A stretch of 64,000 nt of DNA, taken from positions 558,001 through 622,000 of the forward strand of contig CAVOKO010000009.1 in assembly GCA_963696525.1 (NCBI GenBank), written 5' to 3'. This document shows positions 25,681 to 35,593 of this stretch, in pieces (position 1 is the stretch's first letter; each line of letters begins with the position of its first letter). The notes beneath the pieces are model-generated. The model made no database searches, was not told the origin of the DNA, and was given only the letters and a program-made list of their open reading frames with translations. Both the position numbers and the translations under genes were made by a program. This DNA is from CAWBRT01 sp963696525 (lineage in GTDB: Bacteria; Acidobacteriota; Terriglobia; Terriglobales; Acidobacteriaceae).

Positions 25681-27220
25681 ACCAGGCAGTTCTCCGGGAG
25701 GGTCTGAGAGGCCGTGGCTGCGCTGTCGCCGGCGCCTCCGCCCTAGTGGTGTAAATTGCGGTCGCCGCGCCGCACAATCCAAGCAGTAGACAGAAGTAGC
25801 GGGTAAACGACAGGTGCAGAAATATGCTGGTGACGAGAAACAGCAGAAGTCCCAGCATGAGGCTTGTCAAGGTATGGGCATACTCGGGACGGCTTTCGGC
25901 CCAATATCTGCGGAGCGCGAACATCGGTCTCACGACAGCCCAAAGGATCAGCAGAAATGCGGTGAATCCCGCCAGGCCTGTTTCGGAGAGAATCTGGAGA
26001 TACATGTTATGCGCCGCCGCATCCTTAGGTCCCAGCATGTAGCCGTACATCCTGCCATAGCGTGGAATGTACTTGGGCGATTGGCCAAAGCCCACGCCGA
26101 GCAGCGGGTGATCCAAGAAGATGTGCCAGGCTCCGGCCTGATAGGTTCTTCGCCCCAGGATCGAACGATCCACCGCACGCGGATTCGATTCGCCGCCAAG
26201 TGTCTGAACCCGGCGGATGAACATCGGGTCCGTCATCGCCAAAATCATGATGACCGCCAAAATAACAGGCACGACATATCGCAAGCGCAGATAGCGAAAG
26301 GCAATCAATGCGGCCAGCAGCGCGCCGAGGCCGACGGTCGCGCCGCGCGAATAGGAAAGCATGACGCCGCAGAGGATGGAGGCCAGGGCCAGCAGCGCGA
26401 GCAGTCGCACACGCCAACCCCGGTTCGCCCAAAGCTGGAGAAGAGCAATGGGCACCAGCACAATCATGATCTGCGCATAGTAATTGGGATCCCCGATGGA
26501 CCCAATGGCGCGCCAACTGGGGTACAGAGCGGCGAATTGCTTGTCTTCGGTTTGCGCGGCGGGATCGGTGAGATCGGGGGTGTCCTTGGGTTGGTCGAAC
26601 AGATGGCTGGACGCAAAACCCCCGTAGTCATTTCTGTATGAGTGCGTAACCCGCTGGACGAGCGAGAGCGTGCCGAGCAGAACGCCCGCCAGCACCATCG
26701 CCCAGAGACAGCGCTGCAACTGCGCGTGAGTTCGCACCGTGTTCAGGATCAGAAAGTAAAGGACGATTCCTTGCAGGGCGAAAACAACGAGTGCGGGAAA
26801 CGATGCCGTGACATCAGCGGACAATTCGGCCGATGCAACCTGCACCACGAGATAGACAAGCATGAGGCCGATCACGGCATTCACGCGTATTGGCTCGCGC
26901 CGCATGACAACGTAATAGAACAGCGGAAGGCCCAATACCAGAAAGCTTGCAATCGCGGCAAACGCCGGCACATTGTGGAAGCGCACCGCGACGGTGGCGA
27001 CATTTGCCCAAAGCGCGAAGACAACGGCAGTGGTGGCCAGATCTGGCTTCCAGAAAGCCACGGCCAGCGCCGCGGCCAGCACGAAGCCGATAACGAGCGG
27101 CTTAGATTGCACGGTTGCCATTGCCACGATTAGAGCGCCTAGCCCAAGCAGTCCCAGAATCTGGACGATCCTGCGTCCGTAGCTACTTCCGTGGATCAGT
27201 TGATTCGTTGTGCTAGTCAT
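25670..27220 (-). CDS. O-antigen ligase / Wzy-like polymerase membrane protein
   Basis: 516 aa with about a dozen hydrophobic segments and a large periplasmic loop before the C-terminal helices. The loop carries the ligase-family signature HPLLGVGFGQSPKYI and AAHNMYLQILSETGLAG, whose His is conserved in WaaL/Wzy. It either polymerises repeat units or ligates the glycan. As the only such protein in the locus it is probably the EPS polymerase. It lies between the FemAB pair and GT4 in the operon. Confidence 0.85.
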   Translation of the reverse strand: MTSTTNQLIHGSSYGRRIVQILGLLGLGALIVAMATVQSKPLVIGFVLAAALAVAFWKPDLATTAVVFALWANVATVAVRFHNVPAFAAIASFLVLGLPLFYYVVMRREPIRVNAVIGLMLVYLVVQVASAELSADVTASFPALVVFALQGIVLYFLILNTVRTHAQLQRCLWAMVLAGVLLGTLSLVQRVTHSYRNDYGGFASSHLFDQPKDTPDLTDPAAQTEDKQFAALYPSWRAIGSIGDPNYYAQIMIVLVPIALLQLWANRGWRVRLLALLALASILCGVMLSYSRGATVGLGALLAALIAFRYLRLRYVVPVILAVIMILAMTDPMFIRRVQTLGGESNPRAVDRSILGRRTYQAGAWHIFLDHPLLGVGFGQSPKYIPRYGRMYGYMLGPKDAAAHNMYLQILSETGLAGFTAFLLILWAVVRPMFALRRYWAESRPEYAHTLTSLMLGLLLFLVTSIFLHLSFTRYFCLLLGLCGAATAIYTTRAEAPATAQPRPLRPSRRTAWYEA

Positions 27221-27268
27221 GCGGTTGGAAGATCGAAAAACTTATGCGCGCTAAAAACGTCCCGCCGG

Positions 27269-28454
27269 TTACTCGTCGCCAGTTCTAAAATGTGCTCTCA
27301 GCCCGCTTACCAGTGGATGGTGCGAGGCGGCGCGGAGCCTCGCCATGAACCGGCATTTCGTGGCGTGGAGAATCCTGCCATACGCGCTTTTCCGGAACAC
27401 GTAGCAGTGGGCGTGGGAGCGTGTTGTCGAGGTCCACTTCAGCTTCCAGGGAGTGCTCGGCCCGACGGTATCGTATTCGCCGATGCCGCGGTAAATGCAA
27501 TCGCGCAAAGCCGCCTCCACGAGCATCTGTCCGGGACCGACGGAGGCGTACTGCTCGTCGTAAGCAACCTTGGGAGCATAGTAGCGTCCACGGCACGTCA
27601 GGCCAAAGTGCCCGGCGACCGGCACTCCATCAAAGCGGAGCAAATACAGGGAGAAGTATCCCAACGCGCTGGCGGCTTTTGCGACCTCATCGTAGAACAA
27701 CTGGGTTGCGGGCCGGGATGCGATTGCGGTTTTCCGCTTGCCTTTCCAGCCGCTCATCTCGAGCGCATAAAATTGCCGCAGGTCTTCGGAGTCGGCCGAG
27801 TCCACGCGGCACAGCTCGAACGCTCCATTTTTCGGAGGCGCGGCGCATGTGCCGGCGCAGGTTTCGGCGAAATTCACCACTGGGAATCACTTGCAGAGCA
27901 TTCGCTGCTCCCGCCAGTGAAACATACGGCGTATCATCGGTTTTCCATTGCCCGACCGGATATTGCTCACTGGCTGCCAATGCCAGGAGTTGCTCGGTGG
28001 CGCCGCCCGCCGGGGCGTCCTTGATTTCCAACACATCCCAGTCATCCATTTCTTTCAGGCACCGCCATACCTGGCTGATCGTGGCTGCGGCCTGTTGCTT
28101 GGTGACAACGACATCAAAGCGGGTCGAATGGACGTTGGAGGCGCCGCGCAAGACGCGAGCGGGCAGGCCGCAGAATGTGTTCTGCTCCGTCAGCGGCAGC
28201 ACGGCACAAAGCCGTGAGCCGGCACGAGCAGTCAGCAACCGGACGGTGGCGGCGGGCGCGAACGCACGAAGATAGGCGGCAATCCATTCGGGATGATGAA
28301 ACGGCGCCATTTCGCTTTCGGCGCATAGGTCGCGCCACTCAGTGGCAACGCTGTCGACCAGTTCCGGTCCTCCGCGCTGCGCCGCCGCGATCACCCTGTT
28401 CTCCGGCACGGGAATGGGCTTGGCCAGGCAGGTCGTATGCAGGTAGGCGTTCAC
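27269..28454 (-). pseudogene. FemAB/BioF2-like acyltransferase (second of two), frameshifted
   Basis: About 394 aa if repaired. The N-terminal part is read from a GTG at 28454 that overlaps the upstream stop (TAGTG) and has AAGGAG before it. It runs through GEFRRNLRRHMRRASEK, after which the frame continues in NGAFELCRVDSADSEDLRQFYALEMSGWKGK. The break is a run of five A on the coding strand (27828-27832); a sixth A restores one protein. The second half holds the conserved GNAT-like segment FYDEVAKAASALGYFSLYLLRFDGVPVAGHFG and GEYDTVGPSTPWKLKW. Related proteins are called CelD/BcsL-like and are common in EPS loci; the acceptor is unknown. Confidence 0.75.
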
Positions 28455-30169
28455 TAATCGCACTCCTTCTCTTTCAGCACACACAGCGCCGGTTGCCGGA
28501 AGCGGCCAACCGAGCGGCCCAGCATGGAAATATGGAGGCAGCAGGACTGTATTCCGTATCCGGCGCGATGTAGCGCTTCATCAATCGCCATCGAGCGAGG
28601 GATCTCGAGGCAGACTTGGCTGCTGCTTTGCCGGTCGGAAAGCAGCGCCGCCAGCGCCTCAGCGGAATCTTGCATGGCTCGGCCAGCCAGGCTGGCAGCC
28701 TCGAATACGATCCGAGTGGCTGAATCGTCCGGATCTGCGCCGCCAGCCTCACGAAGCCAGAAAAGGTAATCGCCTGTCTGCAACGATACTAAGTAGAGGA
28801 CTTCGCCTCCCCGTATACGGCGTCGAAGCATCTGCAGGGTATCGTGGCTGATCGTATTGTCAATCTTGAGCCGGACCAAATCTCGCAATTCGGCGCGGCG
28901 AACCTGCGCGCCCGTGGGGGTACTCTCGGCCCACATGCGGCGGCAGACAGCCTCTTTCCGCGCGGCGAACACCCAGCTCAATGCGGCAGTAGCCGAGCGG
29001 ATGATCGCTCGGGGCTGCAGCAATCGTGCGCCGCGGCCCGCTATCTGTCTTGTCCAACGAATAATCTCTTTTGCCCGGTGATTGCGGCGCGCCATGTCTC
29101 GCGCGCTTCGGCCAGCTCGCAAGACCTGAATCCGCAGTTGCCGGGGTGAACGATAGAAGTAAGCCGACCACGTTTTTCGCACGTGGTTGGCGAAGCGGTC
29201 TTTGTACGCTTCGTCTCCAATCGTAAAATCGAATTCCGACAGCTTTTCTTTCTGCGCGTACTGGAACAGGTTGCGCAGCAGCACCTCGCCGGGAGAGCTA
29301 TCCCAGTAGTTCACGTCGAAGCTCGGTGCATACCAGATGAATTTGCCTGCATGCTGGAATCCGAAGTGATACGCGATCGCACGGCCATCCAGTTCAAGCG
29401 CACAAAAACGCAACTCGTGCACCGGATCGAGCTCCGCTACCAGAGCTCGCATCATGGCCCGGGGCGCGGAATCGAAAAACTGGCTTCGCACACCGCTGAG
29501 TGCCTGGCGGGTAGCATGCTGCTCGAAAAACTCGTCCAGATGTCCCTCGATTTCCCGGCGATCCTCGATGCTGCGAAACACAAGATTTCCCTGGCGTCGA
29601 AGGCGGTTCTCGTGACGGCGAAGACTTTCCTTGCGGGCCAGTCGCTCGAAGACCTTGGTTCCATCGTCCCGCACCGTGGGGCATGAGTACTGAAAGACAG
29701 ACTGGAAATGCCTCCGCAACGGCCACGTCGGACACTCCAGCGATTGCAAGACGGGGGAGTTCTCGGGCAGGTTATTGAAGACGCATTCTGTCCAGGGAAA
29801 CGGCGCGTCGAGCAATGCGGTGAGCGCGGTATTCATAACATCCAGCGCGTGCTGCGGCAGGCAAAGCGGCCCATTGTAGTCGGCGTAAGGCTCTCCAAGC
29901 AGGCGCAAAATGCCGTTTCGAATCACCAGCGGAACGATGCCCACCACTGCATCACCGGCGAATATTACCGGAGTGCACAAACTGAGCGCATCGCCATGCG
30001 TTTTCCAGAAGGCACTCGCCCAGCCCCATCTCTGGAAAGCACTGCCGCAACTTTCGTTATTCAGCCGCTCCCAGGCGGGAGCAAGCGACTGCAAGCGAGA
30101 AAAGTCCGTGACCAACTCGCAACGCAGGCCGCACGATTCTTGTAGCATCGATCTCTTTTTAAAATTCAT
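28454..30169 (-). CDS. FemAB/BioF2-like (CelD-type) acyltransferase with C-terminal extension
   Basis: 571 aa. Residues about 1-370 form the double-GNAT domain of the CelD/BioF2 family (LAPAWERLNNES, SAFQRWGWASAFWKTHG, YADYNGPL, LRRHENRLRRQGNLVF, ALELDGRAIAYHFGFQHAGKFIWYAPSFD, SEFDFTIGDEAYKDRFA). These proteins are thought to move an acyl or aminoacyl group onto a cell-surface polymer. A further 200 residues (ELRDLVRLKIDNTI ... LHRAGYGIQSCCLHISMLG) form an extra C-terminal domain, perhaps another degenerate GNAT. It is coupled to the next FemAB gene by TAGTG overlap. Confidence 0.8.
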   Translation of the reverse strand: MNFKKRSMLQESCGLRCELVTDFSRLQSLAPAWERLNNESCGSAFQRWGWASAFWKTHGDALSLCTPVIFAGDAVVGIVPLVIRNGILRLLGEPYADYNGPLCLPQHALDVMNTALTALLDAPFPWTECVFNNLPENSPVLQSLECPTWPLRRHFQSVFQYSCPTVRDDGTKVFERLARKESLRRHENRLRRQGNLVFRSIEDRREIEGHLDEFFEQHATRQALSGVRSQFFDSAPRAMMRALVAELDPVHELRFCALELDGRAIAYHFGFQHAGKFIWYAPSFDVNYWDSSPGEVLLRNLFQYAQKEKLSEFDFTIGDEAYKDRFANHVRKTWSAYFYRSPRQLRIQVLRAGRSARDMARRNHRAKEIIRWTRQIAGRGARLLQPRAIIRSATAALSWVFAARKEAVCRRMWAESTPTGAQVRRAELRDLVRLKIDNTISHDTLQMLRRRIRGGEVLYLVSLQTGDYLFWLREAGGADPDDSATRIVFEAASLAGRAMQDSAEALAALLSDRQSSSQVCLEIPRSMAIDEALHRAGYGIQSCCLHISMLGRSVGRFRQPALCVLKEKECD

Positions 30170-30178
30170 GGAATGAAA

Positions 30179-31225
30179 TCAGGCAACGCGCCGGGGGCCG
30201 TACCGCAGCAACCGCTTGAGTTTGCCGTGCGTGCCACTCACCCTGGTGCGGAATTCGTGAATGCCAATCCGGCCGGGTATCCAGATCCGGTCCAGCACCA
30301 TCGGATCGGCGGAACGCCGGCAAACTCCGTCCATAACGCAAAACGCAACCTCGTATCCGGCATCGGCGGCGGCTCGCATGGCAGCGGGCGTTATGTCATA
30401 GGTTTTCCCGTCCGGATAGGCGAAACAGCGGCAATCGGAACGAATCTCGTCTTCGATCGTCGCCTTGCTGGCTCGAAGCTCGTGTACCAACTGCGCGTGG
30501 TCGACGCGCGATACGATAACGTGTTCAACGGTATGTGCACCCACCTCGAAGCCGCTTTTTCTGAGCTCTCGTACGCCGTCCCAATCCAGAAATCCAAACA
30601 TCTCCCCTGCTGCTTCGTCCAATACCAGCGCGCTCTCTGTGCGCAACCGGGCAAGATACTTCATGCAGTCAACTGCCGGAAGCCGTTTACACGCGCTCTC
30701 GATAGCGGCGGCAAAGTCGGTCCGAGCGGAATGGGTCTGGGGCACGATAATTTCTTCGCCTCCCAGCAGCGGCATCCGCTGTCCGGGCCAGTAATAAGCA
30801 CGGCAAAACACTTCGGTGGGCCAGAGCAAGCGGTTATCGCCGATGTAGCCCGTGGGAACGAAAAAGGTGGCGGGAACTCCCATTTCCTTCAGCAAAGGCA
30901 CGGCGTGAAGCAGGTTGTTTGCATAGCCATCGTCAAACGTAACCAACACGGATTTGCGCGGTAATGCAAGACCGCCTCGAAGCCACGCCCTGAAATCATC
31001 CATCGAAATCGGATGGAACAGACGGACGATCTCCATCAGATGCCGCCGAAATTCGGTCACGGTCACCATGTTGGAAGAGCGAAGCGGATGGTCGGCATAG
31101 TCGTCGGAGATCACGCCGTGATACGCCAGCACGACCACGGAGCCGTGGAGAAGGTCCCGGTTCGCGGCATTCAAGCCCGACAAATCGGCGAATTCGAAGT
31201 ACGAAGATTTGCAGATGCTGATCAT
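30179..31225 (-). CDS. Polysaccharide deacetylase (NodB/CE4 family)
   Basis: 348 aa from ATG 31225; the open frame continues upstream into the flippase gene but looks non-coding. The CE4 signature is seen: VVLAYHGV, the metal/catalytic motif SVLVTFDDGYANNLLH, AVPLLKEMGVPATFFVPTGYIG, then VGAHTVEH and FAYPDGKTYD. It removes N-acetyl groups from a polysaccharide or lipid-linked sugar. No signal peptide is visible. It sits between the flippase and FemAB genes in the EPS operon. Confidence 0.88.
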   Translation of the reverse strand: MISICKSSYFEFADLSGLNAANRDLLHGSVVVLAYHGVISDDYADHPLRSSNMVTVTEFRRHLMEIVRLFHPISMDDFRAWLRGGLALPRKSVLVTFDDGYANNLLHAVPLLKEMGVPATFFVPTGYIGDNRLLWPTEVFCRAYYWPGQRMPLLGGEEIIVPQTHSARTDFAAAIESACKRLPAVDCMKYLARLRTESALVLDEAAGEMFGFLDWDGVRELRKSGFEVGAHTVEHVIVSRVDHAQLVHELRASKATIEDEIRSDCRCFAYPDGKTYDITPAAMRAAADAGYEVAFCVMDGVCRRSADPMVLDRIWIPGRIGIHEFRTRVSGTHGKLKRLLRYGPRRVA

Positions 31226-31286
31226 TTTTGAAAGTTGCGTTCCAGTTCGAGCGTTTCTGCCTCTACCCTGCCTGTCCACAACCTCG

Positions 31287-32846
31287 TCACGCAAAAAACC
31301 GCGCCAGCAGTGGGATCCGGGCGCTTTCAGGAAAAATCTCCGGAATACGCAGTTCCCTGCGAGTGACAAACAGAACAGCCGCCATGCTTAGAACCGCGAG
31401 GATCGCTCCCACGTATAAGTGAGAGCCGACGACCAAGCGAACGAGGAACAGTGGCGCTGCCGCAGCCACGATGAACAGGTAGAAAGCAAGATACTTGCTA
31501 TCGACGATTCCGGTACCAACCGCGAGCCCGAGCGCCGCCTGCCTGAGGATCGCAATGGTGACCATCGCCGCAGCGTCGGTAATCGCGGCACCAAGCGCGC
31601 CATAGGCTGGAATTAGGATTAGAGCAAGCGCACAGGTCACGGCAGCAGTCAAGACATTACAGGTTACGACGTAGCTGCCCTTGTTGAGGGCCTTCAAAGT
31701 CAGGCTGTTAAATCCCCACATCACCTCAAAGAAATTCCCCGCTGACACGATCGCAAGAATCATGCCGGCTTCGGCGTAACGGGCACCAAACAACGCTATG
31801 GTCAGCGGTCGCGCGAAAGCAAAGGTGGCTACGAATATCGGAAAAGAAAGCACCGCTACCCAAGCTGCCGTGCGCCAGTACAATTGAACCAGGCCTTTCT
31901 GGTCGCCTTTCGCCAGCAGCCGTGCCGCCAATGGCATATACAGCACCCCGGCCGTGAGGCCTACGACAAAATTCATGTTTGCCGCGGGCATGACCACCCG
32001 GTATAGAGCAACGTCCCTGAGACCGTGATAACGCCCCAGCAGCAAGACGATAACAGCCCCCTTCATGATCGGCACCAAGTCGGACGTCATCATGGGAAGT
32101 ACAAAAGAGAACAACTCGCGCACAGGTAAACATATTTCTCTGAGATGAAAGTGCGCCAAAAGACCGTTCCGCTTCATGTGATGCACAAGAATGCCCGCGC
32201 ATACCAATACGCCGAGCACACTCGACGCAAGATAGCCATACGCAAGAAACACAACGTTGGTTTTCAACGCGATCAGCAGCAACACCACTGCGAGCCTAAG
32301 CGCAGGCGCGAGCACGTGACGTCGGAAAAAGATAGAGCGCGGACTAGCCAGGGTCGCGAATAATCCGATCAATACACCGTCGAGGGCTTCTACGGGGACC
32401 ATGCAGATGAGAATGGAGAGAACCGCAAGCGACTGCTTCTCCTCATGCACCAGCGCCAATAGTTTGTCGGGAGAAATGAAGAATGCGGCTATGACCAGTG
32501 AGCCGGACAAGATGATCGACCCGGCAGCCAGCAGCATTGTTCCGAACAAACGCGGATAGTCTTTGCTTTCATGATAAAGGGAAACAAATCTTGGTATCGC
32601 TTCCTGAAATCCGAAACTCGAAAGCGTCTGCCAGAGCAGAACGACTGACAGCGCATAAGCCCAGGCTCCGTAATCGTGCGTGGATAGACAGCGAACGATG
32701 AGCACTTGCGTCAAAGCGGTCAGCACAACCGACAGCACCCGACCTGCCAACAGCAACCCCGTACCACGGATCTGCGTTTGCAGGGCTTCTTTCGCTGCCA
32801 TGCTGGTAGGTTGATCGGAATTACAGGGAATTGGTTCCATTATCAT
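31287..32846 (-). CDS. Polysaccharide flippase (Wzx/RfbX-like)
   Basis: 519 aa, about 12-14 membrane helices throughout, typical of the MOP superfamily (AGRVLSVVLTALTQVLIVRC, THDYGAWAYALSVVLLWQTL, FSFVLPMMTSDLVPIMKGAVI, MWGFNSLTLKALNKG, IPAYGALGAAITDAAAMVT). It moves lipid-linked repeat units across the inner membrane. ATG at 32846 or the second Met two codons on. Together with the ligase-like protein it marks the locus as a Wzx/Wzy-dependent pathway. Confidence 0.87.
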   Translation of the reverse strand: MIMEPIPCNSDQPTSMAAKEALQTQIRGTGLLLAGRVLSVVLTALTQVLIVRCLSTHDYGAWAYALSVVLLWQTLSSFGFQEAIPRFVSLYHESKDYPRLFGTMLLAAGSIILSGSLVIAAFFISPDKLLALVHEEKQSLAVLSILICMVPVEALDGVLIGLFATLASPRSIFFRRHVLAPALRLAVVLLLIALKTNVVFLAYGYLASSVLGVLVCAGILVHHMKRNGLLAHFHLREICLPVRELFSFVLPMMTSDLVPIMKGAVIVLLLGRYHGLRDVALYRVVMPAANMNFVVGLTAGVLYMPLAARLLAKGDQKGLVQLYWRTAAWVAVLSFPIFVATFAFARPLTIALFGARYAEAGMILAIVSAGNFFEVMWGFNSLTLKALNKGSYVVTCNVLTAAVTCALALILIPAYGALGAAITDAAAMVTIAILRQAALGLAVGTGIVDSKYLAFYLFIVAAAAPLFLVRLVVGSHLYVGAILAVLSMAAVLFVTRRELRIPEIFPESARIPLLARFFA

Positions 32847-32929
32847 AAGGTCGGCAAAACGACAGTGCGGGAAAAATTGGTATTAGGCGATCAGTAAGAT
32901 GTGATTCCTCGCGACGGGTAACTGCCCGA

Positions 32930-33751
32930 TCACCTTTCAAAGACGCTGGCATGTGTGCGCTTGAGAATGTTCAGAAAATAGTTCCTGGCGATCAGAAGTT
33001 TTTCGGGGAATTGTCTCTCCAGGTACTTGCGATCGAAAAGAAGGGATCGGTAAAGCAAGCACAAGCCCCTATACACGCGTCTTTTGTTGCCCGAAATCTG
33101 GTTGCGATGAATTCTGTACCTGGCGAGTTTCTCGTCGATAAAGTCGAGATCATGAAGCTTGGCGATTCTTAGCCACATTTCGTAATCTTCGTTCGGAGAA
33201 AACTCTTTCTGAAATAGACCCGCCTGATCTAGCACATCCTTGCGAACTACGACAGTCGAAGTGGGGACAAAGTTCCGGCGCAGTAAGGCTTCATAAGCGC
33301 GGCCTCGACGCATGGGGCTCGTCGGCTCACCGTCCTCCCATGCGCACGCAGCGGGATCCATCCACCCTGCGGGAGCTTCGCCATCCTGGAAACAGCTCAT
33401 GTTGGAATAGACTAGCCCAACTTTTCGATTTTGGAACAGCTGAAGTTGCTTCTCCAACTTGTTGGGCACCCACAAGTCATCGGAATCAAGGAATGCAACG
33501 AATTCACCGGCAGCATATCGTATCGCCAAGTTCCTCGCTGCGGCAGGTCCCTTGTTTTGCTGATAGAAATACTTGAGTTGCGACCCTAGATTGAAGGCAG
33601 CTACTACCTCCCGTGTGGAATCGGTGGAACCATCATCGGCAACAATGATCTCCGTGTGACAGTAAGTCTGGTTCAGAACCGACTCAATGGCCTCCCCGAT
33701 GTAACGACTGGAGTTGTAAGCCGGCATGATCACCGATACCAAACTGCTCAT
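32930..33751 (-). CDS. Family 2 glycosyltransferase, soluble
   Basis: 273 aa from ATG 33751 with GGAG upstream; upstream in-frame residues to 33913 are not convincing. GT-A motifs: VSVIMPAYNSSRYIGEAIES at the N-terminus, IIVADDGSTDSTREV, the metal site EFVAFLDSDDLW, and the acceptor/base region FSPNEDYEMWLRIA. No membrane helix, so it is cytoplasmic or peripheral, adding one sugar of the repeat unit. It follows the priming transferase gene in the operon. Confidence 0.9.
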   Translation of the reverse strand: MSSLVSVIMPAYNSSRYIGEAIESVLNQTYCHTEIIVADDGSTDSTREVVAAFNLGSQLKYFYQQNKGPAAARNLAIRYAAGEFVAFLDSDDLWVPNKLEKQLQLFQNRKVGLVYSNMSCFQDGEAPAGWMDPAACAWEDGEPTSPMRRGRAYEALLRRNFVPTSTVVVRKDVLDQAGLFQKEFSPNEDYEMWLRIAKLHDLDFIDEKLARYRIHRNQISGNKRRVYRGLCLLYRSLLFDRKYLERQFPEKLLIARNYFLNILKRTHASVFER

Positions 33752-33909
33752 CTTGCGGCTCCGATGCTGAGATGTTGCGAGGGGGTGGTCTCGATGGTCA
33801 GTTGCGGGACATGGTCTGAAGCTTACGGAATCGGCTCCGAAGCATGTCCGAGATCTCTTGGTGTTGGATCTGTTCGCCCCAAGTCCGCCGCAATTACATC
33901 GAAGCGGAC

Positions 33910-35355
33910 TCAATAGGCGCCGTCACGGGTGAAAACGACAACGATCGTCTTGGCCAATAAATAAATATCCATCCACACGGACCAGTTTCGGACGTAGTAG
34001 ATGTCGTAGGCAACACGCTCGGCGTAGGTCGTGCGGTTGCGTCCGGACACTTGCCACAGCCCGGTAAGCCCCGGAGTCATTTTGCGGTACATGGAGTAGG
34101 CCGTATTGTACTTGGCCACTTCTGCGCCTACGATCGGGCGGGGGCCGACCAGGCTCATCTCGCCCTTGATCACGTTCCAAAGTTGCGGCAGCTCGTCCAA
34201 GCTGGTTTGTCGCAGCACCTTTCCTACACGGGTGATGCGGCTGTCGTTTCGAAGTTTTTGGTTCGCGGCCCACTCGTTCCGCAGTTCAGGGTTGCTCGCC
34301 AGCGACAGCTCTAAGACTTCCGCGGCGTTCTGTACCATGGTTCTAAACTTCCAAATGTGAAAGCTCCGGCCGTCGTGTCCCAACCTCTTCTGGGAGTAGA
34401 AGACGGGAAATCCCGACTCTACAGCAATCAGCAGCGTGATGACCGCCATCAGTGGAAACAACAAGAGTGCTAACCCTATAGAACACGTCAAGTCGATCGC
34501 CCGCTTGGCAATTCGCGACCCGCCATCCAGCAAATTATTCCGGACCTGAAGCCCCAGAACACCCATCAGGTCTTGCGTCTGGGAACCGACTTTCCAGAGG
34601 AAATCCGTATCCGGAATGAGGATCATATGAGGAAAAGCATCGCCGACTCGTTCGAGCATATCGACGAATTGCGATTGCGACAATTCCGGCGCGGCCACAA
34701 TCGCGTGTCTCACGCCGCTGGACACGATCCGGCTCAGGTATTCGGATTGGCATACTGGAACGTCTTCCAACTGCCCGTCGGAAATGTAGTCGGAAACCAC
34801 GGCGACCGGACGCAGGCCAAGGTGCGGCTGCCTCTTAAGTTTGCGCAACACCGAGAGCGCAATCTCTCCGCCCCCGCACACCACAACCGGGTAACCCCAC
34901 CACTCGAACTGCGATCCGATTCGCCGGACCGCGGTCCGCATCACCAAGATCACACCCGATACACCAACGCAGGCCAACAGGCAAATCAGGTGTGAAATGG
35001 GTGTTGCTCGATCTAACGCGAGCATTACGGAGACAAAGAGAAAAGCACTGGCGTTGGCCAGCGATATACGCCGGATCTCATCAACTGGGCTGCCGCTGAC
35101 TCCCGGGTATACTTCGAAGAGCCAGTAAAGGATCAGGAAGATCGGCAACAATGGGCCATACCCTAACCACCCGATTGGCGCCACGTGTTGCCTGATGATC
35201 GTATTGCCCAAGAATGCCCACAGCGCAAGCCGGAGCCCCACGATATCCGCGGCGAGGATGAGCATCGCCGAAAGCACAGGCCTATGGGGATTCTTAATAA
35301 AAGGAACGGCTAAGGCGGGAAAGGATTCTCTCTGGAGAACTTCAGGTGTAGACAT
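33910..35355 (-). CDS. wbaP: Undecaprenyl-phosphate sugar phosphotransferase (WbaP-like initiating enzyme)
   Basis: 481 aa. Four or five N-terminal membrane helices, a central nucleotide-binding-like domain (YPVVVCGGGEIALSVLRKL), a further helix (LTCSIGLALLLFPLMAVITLL), then the catalytic domain of bacterial sugar transferases: SQKRLGHDGRSFHIWKFRTM, RQTSLDELPQLWNVIKGEMS, LVGPRPI and GLTGLWQVSGR. It primes the repeat unit by placing a sugar-1-phosphate (galactose or glucose) on undecaprenyl phosphate. Its length and five-helix layout fit WbaP rather than the short monotopic enzymes. Confidence 0.93.
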   Translation of the reverse strand: MSTPEVLQRESFPALAVPFIKNPHRPVLSAMLILAADIVGLRLALWAFLGNTIIRQHVAPIGWLGYGPLLPIFLILYWLFEVYPGVSGSPVDEIRRISLANASAFLFVSVMLALDRATPISHLICLLACVGVSGVILVMRTAVRRIGSQFEWWGYPVVVCGGGEIALSVLRKLKRQPHLGLRPVAVVSDYISDGQLEDVPVCQSEYLSRIVSSGVRHAIVAAPELSQSQFVDMLERVGDAFPHMILIPDTDFLWKVGSQTQDLMGVLGLQVRNNLLDGGSRIAKRAIDLTCSIGLALLLFPLMAVITLLIAVESGFPVFYSQKRLGHDGRSFHIWKFRTMVQNAAEVLELSLASNPELRNEWAANQKLRNDSRITRVGKVLRQTSLDELPQLWNVIKGEMSLVGPRPIVGAEVAKYNTAYSMYRKMTPGLTGLWQVSGRNRTTYAERVAYDIYYVRNWSVWMDIYLLAKTIVVVFTRDGAY

Positions 35356-35593
35356 TGTCTTGGTAAAAATCCTGCTCTTAGTTAGATCTTGCTCTGGCTA
35401 GGGCTTCCGTCTTGCAGTTTGCTGACGGAATTTTTCGCTTAGTCCCGGGATGGCAAGACTGTCTATGGAGTGGGCGGGCCGGGTTCACCTCGGCCGCATC
35501 GATGTTCATTGCCACGCTCTGCTTGATCCTGTAGTCAGTCGGACTGGCGATAGCGGCGCGGCCGCCAGCCGCGAGGTCCGAGGCGTGCGCGGT

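Noticed and set aside
25814..27133. Two long plus-strand frames opposite the ligase-like gene
   Set aside because: They encode His/Gln/Arg-rich protein without motifs, the usual complement of a hydrophobic membrane-protein gene.
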